Positions 12,971 to 23,400 of a stretch of DNA of 64,000 bases are shown here, piece by piece. The stretch's first letter is position 1. Every line of letters begins with the position of its first letter. The notes under the pieces are model-generated. The model saw only the letters and a program-made list of their open reading frames with translations. It was not told the origin of the DNA and did not search any database. The position numbers were made by a program, and so were the translations under genes. Source of the stretch: Albifimbria verrucaria (Eukaryota > Ascomycota > Sordariomycetes > Hypocreales > Stachybotryaceae); the NCBI GenBank assembly GCA_020081605.1, contig JAHREC010000009.1, forward strand, positions 5,394,001 to 5,458,000, written 5' to 3'.

Positions 12971-14733
12971 ATGGGGCTTTTCGAACTTGCCCGCTTCGCC
13001 GCGGTTAACGCCCTCCGTCTGTTAATTGCCTACGTGAGTGGATTTCCATTCCCCCATCACTGCAGGGTGCAGAGGGGCTGCTACCCCTGGTGCGCTTGTA
13101 CACTCAACACATAGCTGACCTATGACATAAGGCTGTACTACTGTTTGGATATCGCCTCACTTTGCACCCACTAAACAGATACCCTGGACCATTTTTCGCA
13201 AAAATACTTGATGGTTATGGGGGTCTGTATGCTGCGGCGAGAAGACTACACCTGGTGACTTATGAGAATCATGTGAAATATGGTCAGTCGAGTGCAGATA
13301 TAAACGAAGTATTGGCTCTGACGAATTTATGTAGGCCGGGTTGTCAGGCAAGGACCTGACCGGTTGGTGTTCAACACTGCCGAAGCCCTTCATGGTAAGT
13401 GCAACTTCTGATGCAAGAAGTCCAAGGAGATGGGGCTCAGTCAACGGATTTTCCTAATGATATGCGTAGATATCTATCAGAACCCCCGAGTTATCAAGTC
13501 ATCACTGTATAACTTGGCACAGATGAGTCCTCATCACAACATTTTTGATACTGTCGATGTCGAAACTCATAAGCGCAAGCGCAAGATCATCAGCCAAGCC
13601 CTGACTGAGAAGTCCATGCGAACCTTTGAACCCGTGATGTCAGAGCAGGTTGATATATTCATTCAGCAGCTCAGCATCAGCAGCAAGAAATCAGAAGATG
13701 TTGACATGACGGAGCGCTGCATGTGGCTCGGTGGCGACATTGTCGGCCAACTTGCCTTTGGCTATGAACTAAAGCAGCAAACGAATGATGCGAACCGATG
13801 GCTACAGCCTGGTCTTGCGTTGGCAAGCGCACGCATCAATGTATACATGCAGGCGCCCATTGTCCGAAAACTCGAGCCCCTTTTGAAGAAGATGGTCAAG
13901 AAGGCACGCGATAAGTACGTCAAAATCACCAGCACCATGATCAACGAGCGCGTTGCAATGGATAAAAATGCCAAGCACGATCTCTACTCGTTTGCCGTTG
14001 ACCATATGGTCGTCGGAAATAATCTGGGCGACAGTGAGCTCTGGGCTGAGGCGTTCTTCTTCATCGTTGCGGGTGGTAATACAACTGCAGCGACAATGGC
14101 TGCCATGTTCTTTTACCTCTCGCGAAACCCCGAAGCATATAAAAGGCTATCAGAAGAGCTCAGATCAGCCTTTGCTGACGAGAGCGAAATCCGACCTGGC
14201 GACAAGCTGCGCAACTGCATTTATATGCAAGCCTGTATTGATGAGACCCTACGTCTCGCAACACCAAACACCGGCACTCTGTGGCGCCAGCAAAACCCCG
14301 CTGATGATAGCAAGGAGCCTCTCGTCATTGATGGCAATGTTGTGCCCAAAGGTACTCACATTGGGGTCAATCTCTACGCCATTCATCACAATCCCCAATA
14401 CTTCCCCGACCCATTCTCTTTCAGGCCTGAGCGCTGGCTAGAGAAGGAAACCTCGCCTGAGCAGCTGCAGGTTCAAAAGAATGCGTTTGCCCCATTCATC
14501 CTCGGCACGCGATCCTGTCCCGGCAAAGCCGTTGCCTATATGGAGCTCAACCTGGCCTTTGCCCGGACGTTCTGGAACTTTGACTTCGAAATAGCCCCTG
14601 GCGACCAAGGAAAAGTGGGAGCGGGCGAGCCAGACAGGAAGGACGGAAGGCACAGGAAAACGAATACCAACTCTACGACACTTTCTCGGCTATGCACAAG
14701 GGGCCAATTCTCCGGTTTCATGCTCGGCGATAA
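12971..14733 (+). CDS. Cytochrome P450 monooxygenase
   Basis: Microsomal P450, likely an oxygenase for the neighbouring polyketide pathway. The ATG at 12971 begins a hydrophobic N-terminal anchor (MGLFELARFAAVNALRLLIA) followed by the PGP hinge (RYPGPF). The I-helix reads VAGGNTTAATMA. ETLR at about 14242-14253 is the K-helix ExxR, FRPERW follows, and the heme loop FILGTRSCPGK at about 14502 supplies the Cys ligand. Introns are 13034-13131, 13283-13334 and 13395-13469, all GT-AG. One frame break in an A run at 14657-14660 hides the last 24 or so codons; the natural stop appears to be 14731-14733. Total length is close to 500 residues, normal for the family. It is the nearest plus-strand gene upstream of the MFS, oxoamine synthase and PKS genes. 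Its substrate is unknown. Confidence 0.92.
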
Positions 14734-15243
14734 GGGCTGCTTGAGGACTAGCTCTTACTCCTTGCATCAAAGGATCAAAGTCAAGTACTACAAGGTGGTT
14801 CGTGGCGGGCTTGGCGATAATCACGCCACTGGTTGGTTCGCGAGATGCCAAGACTGATTTTGAAAAGCCCTTGAGCCCCCGTCGGTCCCGAGATTCGTTG
14901 GTAAGTGGGATGGATTTCTAGATATGTCACGCTTTGTACTGTAGCTTCCTCTACCAAGAGCCCCTTCAATTTAACACCGTCACTTCAAGAATTTTCATAA
15001 GCGTTTAGACTCCTGCTTAGCGTGCGCATTAGCCATACCTTTAAAATCTTAAATGTGTGGTTCCCGGCTATCGCCTTGCTTAGCAGATCACCCGGTTGAA
15101 TAAGGGCCAAAGGGCCGGCCACCCCCACACCCCCTGGTCGGCTACACAATATCATCCTGGCACGAAGGCTGTGGCTGCAGCACTGAGGCAACGGTGGCTT
15201 TGAAGATCCATTCTCTATTGGATGATCTACGCCAAGGCTATAT
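14734..15243. other. Intergenic between convergent genes
   Basis: About 0.5 kb between the P450 stop (+) and the MFS stop (-). No gene seen. Confidence 0.6.
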
Positions 15244-17010
15244 TCAGGGTGGAGTGCTATTTGCATCCTCCGTTGTGTTCGAATCAGCTTCGTACTGTTG
15301 CCGACCAAGACCTTCTTTCTCCAAAGATATCTCCTTGATAAGCAAGGATACAGCGAACCCAATGACTGAAACGCCTGCGAGCATCCAGAAAACCCCATAC
15401 ATGGATTGCATGTAGGCCCCCGTTAGCTTATCAAGCAGCCCGGCATTGATATCCACTTCACGGAGAAGGGGATGAAGCCGACTGCCTCTTTGACGTCATT
15501 CAATGTGGCTACGGCGTCAGGCAATGGGCCAATGGAGCTCATGTGTTTTGCGAACAAACTGTTGAAAACAGTTGAACACATGGACAGACCTAGTAGAGCT
15601 CCGAAAAGCCTGAAAGAGACTAGGATGCCGGCTGCGATACCCATGTCGTCGACATGTGGGACGCTAGCTTGCAAAGGTAGATTCAAGATAGAAAAAATGT
15701 TACCAGTGCCAATGCCCAGAATTATCTGGAACGTGACCCTCATCGCGAGTGATGCATCGTCACCCCAAAGGGAGAGGATGCCACAGCCTACAGCGACGAG
15801 GACCCAGCTGCTGAGAATAAGGAGGCTGTACTTGCGCGTGACTTCGACAGCAACGGCGCCGATGATACCGAATGCGACCGAGGAACAGGCCAAGGGAAGT
15901 GTCGAGATGGCTGATTTCATGGGCTGCTCCAGATAAACGGCCTGGAAGTAGAGTGGTGTAAAGAAGATGATGCTGTATACAACCAAGCCATGTAGAAACG
16001 CGGCAAGCAGTGACGAAACAGCAGTTCGGTTCTTGAAAATTCGATGGGAAATACTGGTTCCGCTGGGCGGGATTCGTACCATCCAAACAAGACCAGAATT
16101 ATGATGCCCAATACCAAAGGCAGGATCGTCTGGTAGGCTGACCAAGGATACATTGCGCCAGCCCAGGCGATGGGTGTTGCAGTCAATGTGCATCCAACAG
16201 TATAGAGACACAATCCTACAACGTCCAGGCGTCGAAGCTTACTGCCAAAGGATTCGTGTATCGGTTTGAGTTTCATGAAGAAGACAACCAAGGCAATGTT
16301 GATGGCACACAGCGGCAGATTTATCCATCCGATCCAACGCCAGGTCGCATACTGAGCGAGAACACCACCAACAATGGGACCGATAATTGAGCCTGCAGCG
16401 ACGGGGATAGCCATCAAACCCAAGTACATCGGGCGCTCCTTCAAGGTGGTAATGTCGGCGAGGATGATCTCGTTGAGAACATCTAGACCTCCGCCACCCA
16501 ATCCTTGGATGACCCGACCAACAATCAGGATTTTCATGTTGTTTGCGAGTGCGAAAATGATGGATCCTGCGATGAAGAGGACAAATGCAGTGTAGAGTGG
16601 GATCATGCGACCGAGCACATCGGAAATGTTTGTGTAGATAGGTTGAGTAATCACAACGGCGAGGATGAATGATATGCTGGCCCAAAAGGCCTCCAGAGTT
16701 GTGCTCCCGAGTTCATACGCAATTGTCTACGGATTGTCAGGTAAAGACATCTATTTGGAGAGTAACAATAATGACTGGTGCTTAATTGACATACAGGTGT
16801 AGCAACCGCTAGAATCGTGCCATCGAGGGAACAGACCAGACCCATGATTACTAGAGCGAGTACCGACATCTTGAACCCCAGGCTTTTCTTTTTCGTCTCC
16901 TCTGGGGCCTCTGTTTCGACTGCATTCTGCCGACTGGGAGACTTTTCTGCCATCTCCAGCGGGACGGCCTCATCGACTACCCCTGGCGGAGTCTCTTGGG
17001 GAGGCCTCAT
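15244..17010 (-). CDS. MFS transporter, DHA2 (14-span) drug exporter
   Basis: Proton-driven major facilitator exporter, most likely for the product of the adjacent synthase genes. The first helix carries LDGTILAVATP, the DHA2 form of motif D1. A later helix has VIQGLGGGGLDVLNE with the usual Gly-rich stretch, then PVAAGSIIGPIVGG (motif C). The N-terminal tail is Lys/Glu/Pro-rich and cytosolic. One intron, 16727-16794, interrupts the end of helix 1. Frame breaks occur at a G run at 16046-16048 and another at 15468-15471. The final helix and a cytosolic tail end at 15244. Length, near 560 residues, fits 14 helices. It lies tandem with the oxoamine synthase, both on the minus strand, 0.8 kb apart. 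Self-resistance is a usual role for such pumps but is inferred here. Confidence 0.9.
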
Positions 17011-17849
17011 GGCGAGCTTGAGAGGGATGCCGAAGGCGGCTACACGAGTCTGAGGAGATGCGTGATTGAAATCATCAGGGCTGAGGGAGTTGAACGAAGA
17101 ATTGGGGAGAAGGCTGTAATGCAGGTTGGCCCAGCATGGCGCCAGTAAGAGAAGGTCAAGGTCGACCTTTGTTTCCGACTGGTCAATGCGCGGTTCATGC
17201 TATGGCCTATGGCAATTCGTTCTCGGCGCTTCATGTCCGAGAAAGCACATCTTAGCCGAATCGCCCAGGGATATGGCTAAAATCGGCGTTACCATTTCTG
17301 CGAATTTCCGCCCTTCTAAAAGACCAAGCAAGGATCACCAACGGTTGCATGGCCTTCGGTCACTCAACTTACCCCGCAATAGAACATGGCACAGCGCGCG
17401 AGGAATCCAACACGAGTTTGCTGCATGGCTGCAGATCCCTTGCCCACAATGGTGGCATTTTCGAGGCATCTTTGGTAGAACTTTGGCCTCTCGGCTTGGG
17501 TGAATTCTAGGCTCTTGGCATTTCATAGATGTGGCATAGTTAATCCTTGCTCCTCCGTTATACGACAAACCTGTCTTGGATATCATATAGTGGGCTTTGT
17601 TATGAATAACCTAGTCCAGGGGTGCGCATATCTCCTACTTACTGGTTTTGCCCTCGGAAACATTTTGTGTGCTAGTGTAGTCAGCGGTGCGGCGCTCGTC
17701 ATCTCAGGAACTTTAGGAACTTTGGAAAGATGCCGACGTTTCAAATCAAGAGGCTGGCTGAATCTGGCTGACAGGGCTGACAAAGATGTGCTACAGGAGG
17801 AACCTAGATGCAGTTATGCATAATACAAGGGTATGACAAGGGAGTCATC
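17011..17849. other. Intergenic, MFS promoter region
   Basis: About 0.84 kb between the stop of the oxoamine synthase gene and the start of the MFS gene, both minus strand. No gene seen; small open frames here lack similarity. Confidence 0.6.
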
Positions 17850-19559
17850 TTAATCCATGCCAAAGCCGTGTAATCCCTCGCTCTGCATCCAATTAAACAC
17901 CTTGGCCGCAGCCGCGGACACTTTCTCGTCACCTTGCTCCTCAATTTCCAACATTTCCTCGACCCACCCATAGATTGCCTTGACGAGATCCTCGACCTGG
18001 GCGGTCGTGTTGCCACCATGTATAGTGACTTTCAGCCTGCTCTGATTCACTGGTACCACGGGTGCTCCACCGGCATCAAATTGAAGCCGGAGAAGAGCAG
18101 GTGGAAGTATAGCCAGTACGTGCACTTTTGTCTTGTCCACACCGTCACGACGTGGGTGAAAAATTGCCGTGATTCCCAATCCTTGGCTAGCGGGATTGCA
18201 AGAAGGCCCTTTTCTACCGCCGTTTCCCAGAGCGGATGGGAGGTCATTTCTTCGAAGAAAAGACTGACTAGGTACTGGGTATTTTCCCGAGCCTCACGCC
18301 CTATGTCTGTGGAAATGAGTTTGTACGCTGCCCTAATGTTTGCAACGAGAGGGAAGGGCACGGCTGTGGTAAACTGGAATGATCGTGCAAAATTGGCGAT
18401 CATGCTCCGAATCGCAGGAGCACCAACCACAATAGCTACAGAAGCATGTTAGCCCTCGCCTTGTCAAGAGTGGGAGTGGGGATCGTAAAAGAATCGTCCC
18501 ATGTAAGCTGGGGATGGGCGGAGCGGAAAGGGATGGTGGTATTGTAGGCCCGGGAGCCGAGCGTGGGAGGAGGTTGTTCCAGGGCAGGCAGCGGAAGGGA
18601 GGGGCGTGTGCATATGGAGCGTAGGAAATAAAAGACATACCGCCGTGGGATCCTACAGCCTTTGCAAACGAATGTAACACTACTGCAATCTCTCGCTCCA
18701 ATTGCAGCTCGCAGACGAGACCCTTGCCTTCGGCACCGATCGTGCCTGTGCCGTATGCTTCGTCTACGACAAACTGCACGTTGCCTTGGTTTCGGGACAC
18801 GTCTTTCGCAATGTCGACCATTTCCTGGAGAGGGCACACGTCGCCATCCATGCTGTAAGCCGCCTCGACCGCCACCAGTACCGTTCGCTTGCCCTGCTTT
18901 ACGAGAGCATGTTTTTCGAAGATGGAGAGCAAGGATGTGCGGAAAGATTCAAGGTCGTTGTGCCGGAATTCGACCTTGTGCGTTGTCAAGGCTTGGTTCA
19001 TGCCATCGTGGGTACTTGCGTGGCAGGCCTCATCGTAAAGCATCACATCGCCAGGGCGAGGTATAGCCATCCAGATGGCGACGTTGGCTTCGTAACCCGA
19101 ATTGACAATCACTCCCGCCTCGTAGCCGTGGTAGGCAGCAATTTCTCGTTCCGCATCTTGTAGGTACGCGTAAGTGCCATCAACCATTCTTGAGCCACCA
19201 GAAGTCGTGGCGAAACCGGGATGCCGGGAGAGTTCGGCCAGATATTCTGCACTCAGAGAGCCGTTGCTTCCAAGGGACAATAGGTCGTTGGACCCAAAGT
19301 CGGCCATGCCAGCTTTTCGCCAGTCATTTTCGACGAGTGAGTAAAACGTAGTAGCGGCACGGCGGGCATCGAGGGCTTCATGCAAGTTTCGGTAGAAAGT
19401 TTGTGTGATAGGAACAGTAGGCTTGGTGATAATCTGGCCTCGGAGGCGAGTGACTAAAGGTCCGTCAGGCGCGAAGATGGCCTGCTCCAGAGTCTCGTTC
19501 ATCGTTGCGGCTATCTCTGAACGCTCACTGATGCATTCAGATGTTGGGGTTTTTCTCAA
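17850..19559 (-). CDS. PLP-dependent alpha-oxoamine synthase-like enzyme
   Basis: Fold-type I PLP enzyme of the AONS/KBL/serine palmitoyltransferase group. Such enzymes condense an acyl thioester with an amino acid, losing CO2. Visible motifs, in order: FGSNDLLSLGS, TTSGGSRMVDGTYAYL, LYDEACHAST (PLP-stacking His), VVDEAYGTG (Asp for the pyridine nitrogen), and HSFAKAVGSHG with the Schiff-base Lys. DEAY replaces the usual DEAH. Starts at 19559 or 19502 are both possible; the second fits the conserved N-terminus better. One intron of 205 nt, 18436-18640, is long for this window. A frame break near 18178 (a short A/T run) separates the last 109 codons. The C-terminus (GFGMD) is not a PTS1 signal, unlike peroxisomal biotin-pathway KAPA synthases. 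Sharing a divergent promoter with the PKS suggests it releases the polyketide chain, as Fum8 and SphA do. Confidence 0.88.
18436..18640 (-). other. 205-nt intron in the oxoamine synthase gene
   Basis: The donor reads gtatgt on the minus strand and the acceptor ctgtag. The intron is pyrimidine-rich, and the unspliced frame stays open for about 100 codons past the PLP lysine region before stopping. Retention would yield a truncated enzyme lacking its C-terminal domain. It is three to four times longer than the other introns in the window. Confidence 0.7.
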
Positions 19560-20447
19560 CTCTGCTGGTATGCGGGAGGACCAAGAAAGCTATGAATGCC
19601 GTGGGTTCCGGCGACAGCCGAGATGGGCGCCGTTTCTGCAGCAAACAAGTGATAGCGTAGGATCCACGCTTGAGCACTGGTTCTTCCAGGAAGAGTCTCA
19701 TTTATTCGATTGCAACCCTAACGTCAGGAGGGAGTGTTGATGACGGTGGGGGCCAAAGTGTGCAAGTCCCTGCATCTAGGATCAGGTCTTGTGGATGCTG
19801 CCATGAGTGGGTATTGGAGCATGCAGAGCGGCTGCTGGCCTCCTTTCGGTCTAGAATTGGATATGCACCAAGGCGTCAGGAACAACCAACATTCCAAGGC
19901 TGGGATGGTAGAGCGGTGTGCATTTAGCAAATACCTATCAAAGAAGGTGGAAGCAGCTCACGCATGGGGTGTTTGTTACACGTGGTGAGTATATGGAAAG
20001 AAAGCTACGTAGTAAGAATTTAGGCCGGCGGTAATGGCCGGGCTGTGATGGCAAGCATAATAAGAATCATAAGCTAACGGAGGTAGCAGTGCTAATATTA
20101 GGTAGAACCAGTCATGGGAGAAGGCTTTTGCCTGGTTTTATTGTATTCTATGCTTTCCATCCGAGGCTAGACTACAGGAACAAATCATCTGCAGTAAAAC
20201 AAAACTCGCCACAAAAGTCCTATAATTCTCTCGGTCTAAATCCTTTCTATACATCGTACAGGCCGTCGCCCCCACACCCTCTCGTCTGGTCTCACACCGT
20301 CGGATTGGACTGCCAAAGGAAGCCCCACCTCCCAAGACTCACTGCGGCCCTTTAATATCCTGTATTTTACTCTTTCTCGTAGCCTCTCCGTTGCCTATAC
20401 TCGGTTCTTTGCTCTGCAAAGTCATCTACTATACACACCGAGCCATC
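19560..20447. promoter_or_regulatory. Divergent promoter shared by oxoamine synthase and PKS
   Basis: These 0.89 kb separate the two head-to-head genes and must contain both promoters. The 60 bases before the PKS ATG are pyrimidine-rich, as is common for fungal start regions. I could not pick out a convincing palindromic binding site for a Zn2Cys6 regulator by eye. The arrangement would allow one regulator to drive synthesis and off-loading together. Confidence 0.6.
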
Positions 20448-23400
20448 ATGGACTCCATTGCCATAGTGGGCTATTCTTTCAAGCTGCCTGGTGGCAGCGA
20501 GGATGATGCAAATTTCTGGGATATGCTAGCGAATGCCAGAAATGTTATGACTCCATGGCCGAAAACGAGGGTCAACGTGGACGCCTTTTATGATGCCGAG
20601 TCGAAAAGGACAAACACAGTGAGTTGTTCCACTATCATAATTCGCACATGGCCGAGGCATTCAGTACTCATCATACACAGCTACAAGCGAGGGGCACACT
20701 TCGTGAAGGAAGATCCGGGTGCATTTGATGCACCTTTCTTCTCGATATCATCAAAGGAAGCAGGATCTATGGACCCTCAACAGCGATGGCTCTTGGAGGA
20801 ATCATATCGTGCTCTGGAAAACGGTAAGTTTTTATGTTATGGGATTTTTGCCAAGCACACCTTGTTGATTTCAAACCTGTAGCTGGCATGCCACTGGAGC
20901 GAGTTGCCGGGAGTGATACTTCAGTTTATGTCGCTTCTATGGCAGATGACTACATGAGAATGGTAACGAAAGATCCCGATGAGGCGCCCACGAACACAGC
21001 CACCGGTACCTCACCATCTATTTTGGCAAATAGGCTCAGTTGGTACTTCGACTTCAAGGGCCCTAGTTTACAACTAAACACAGCTTGCTCGTCAAGTATG
21101 ATCGCCATGGATCTAGCATGCCAGTCGTTGCGCAGTGGGCAATGTTCAATGGTGAGTTCGATCCATCGACATTTGGATGGCTTACAGGACGACAAAAAGC
21201 TGATATGATGTTCTCAGGCGCTTGTGGGTGGTGCCAATGTCATTCTCAACCACGAATCTTCTCTTTATCTATCAAACATGGGCTTTCTTTCACCGGACAG
21301 TCTTTGCTACAGCTTCGATTCTCGAGCAAATGGATATTCCAGAGGTGAGGGTGTTGTCGTTCTCGTTCTCAAGAAGCTCCCAGATGCCATCAGGGATGGC
21401 GATGTCATTCGTGCGGTCATCCGGGCGACTGGTTCCAACCAAGATGGTCATACTCCTGGTCTTACGCAACCAAGTGCATCTTCACAGGAGATGCTCATTC
21501 GACAAGTGTATGAGAAAAATAATTTGAGTTTCGAGTCCACAAGGTATGTGGAAGCTCACGGTACTGGAACTCAAATTGGAGACGCAACAGAGACAACTGC
21601 TATTGGCAAGGTGTTTCGACGTTACCGTTCTGCTAAAGAACCTCTTTATGTGTAAGTCCTGTGTCTAATCTAATATCTCTAGCTGTTGGCTAACACCCTA
21701 AAGGGGTTCTATCAAGGCAAACATTGGCCACCTAGAAGGAGGCAGTGGGTTGGCAGGTATCATGAAAAGCATCATGATTCTTGAGAAAGGATTAATTCCT
21801 CCTAACGCTCTGTTCGAGCAACTGAACCCCAAGATTAATTCTAGACTTTACCACATCAAAGTATGGCTTTCATTTCCTGTTTAATTTTGAGAATTCTCAT
21901 TAATCGTCACTCTATAGGTTCCCACGGCGGTCACACCATGGCCAGGGAAGGGCCTACGTCGAATCTCAATTAATTCATTTGGATTCGGCGGTTCAAATGG
22001 GCACATTGTTCTAGACGATGCATACCACACCTTAACAGAACTGGGGCTAAAAGGCAACCATCGCACATTAATCACCCCAGATGGCGAAAATTCCAGCCCT
22101 GTAATCAATGGTACCAGCTCTGCAGAAGCTCCTTCCAATAACGAAAAGGAAACAAATGGTTTCAATGGAGAATACGTTGAGGCTACAAATGGCACAAACG
22201 GCTCCAATCACGCAGTCAATGGTATTGGCATCAATGGTATCAAGGGTGTCAACGGTGTCAATGGTGTCAACGGTGTCAATGGTGTCAATGGCATCAACGG
22301 CACCAATGGTATCAACGGCCATTCCTCAAAGGAGAATATTGATTCTAATTTGGCTGCGGATAGCAAGGTTGATACCATTCATAACCAAAGCAATGGAGTT
22401 GTCCAGCCGAAACAATCTAAACTAAAGCTCCTAGTATGGTCTGCTAAGGATGAGGCTGGTTTAAAGCGTGTTTTGAAAGAGTATGCCAACTATGCCGAAA
22501 CCCACATTGCTGGGTCGAAAGAAAATCTGGATCGCCTCGCATACACGCTCGCAGTAAGGCGCAGTGTCTTGAGCTGGAGGTCTTTTGCTGTGGTGGATAG
22601 CAGAAATTCTCCAGCTACAATTATCAACGGATCGGTTGCTAATGCTGTCCGGTCATCGCGACAAGCAGCAGTTGCTTTTATCTTCACCGGCCAGGGTGCT
22701 CAGCATGCCAAGATGGGCATGGATCTCTTGCAATACCCAGTCTTCAAGACAACTCTGGAGAAGATCAACCAAACATTCTTGAACTTGGGCGCTGAATGGT
22801 CTCTATTCGGTAAGTCATAGTATCCTCCAGGCTTGACCGAACTTGAATTAACTGGGACTCAGATAAGCTTCAAGACCAAGACAACATCAACAAGCCACAG
22901 TTCAGTCAACCTCTCTCCACTGCTCTACAGTTAGCACTGATTGAGTTGTTAGAGAGCTTTGGTATCACTCCTGCCGCCGTTGTTGGGCATTCTTCTGGTG
23001 AAATTGCGGCTGCTTACTGTGCCGGTGCTTTGTCCCTTGAATCCGCTTGCAAAGCAGCGTATCATCGAGGACGTTTAGCCGGTAACCTGGTGGCCAATGC
23101 ATCTGTTCAAGGTGCCATGATGTCCGTCAATCTACGAGAGGAAGAAGTCGACGATTACCTGAAAAGAGTTCCACTTCATGGCACAGTGCATGTGGCGTGC
23201 GTCAACAGTCCCTCGAATGTCACACTATCAGGAAATTCAGATGATATCGACGTTCTGAAGAAGTATTTGGATGAAGACGGCATATTCGCCCACAAAGTCA
23301 ATACGGGTGTCGCATACCATTCACCGGCAATGGAAGAGCTTGCAGCCGATTACATTACCTCGATGGGCGAACTCGAGGAGGGTGATGCTCGTCGGAAGAA

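Noticed and set aside
17850..19559. Biotin-pathway KAPA synthase
   Set aside because: No PTS1-type C-terminus, no other biotin gene nearby, and a divergent promoter with a PKS point to secondary metabolism.
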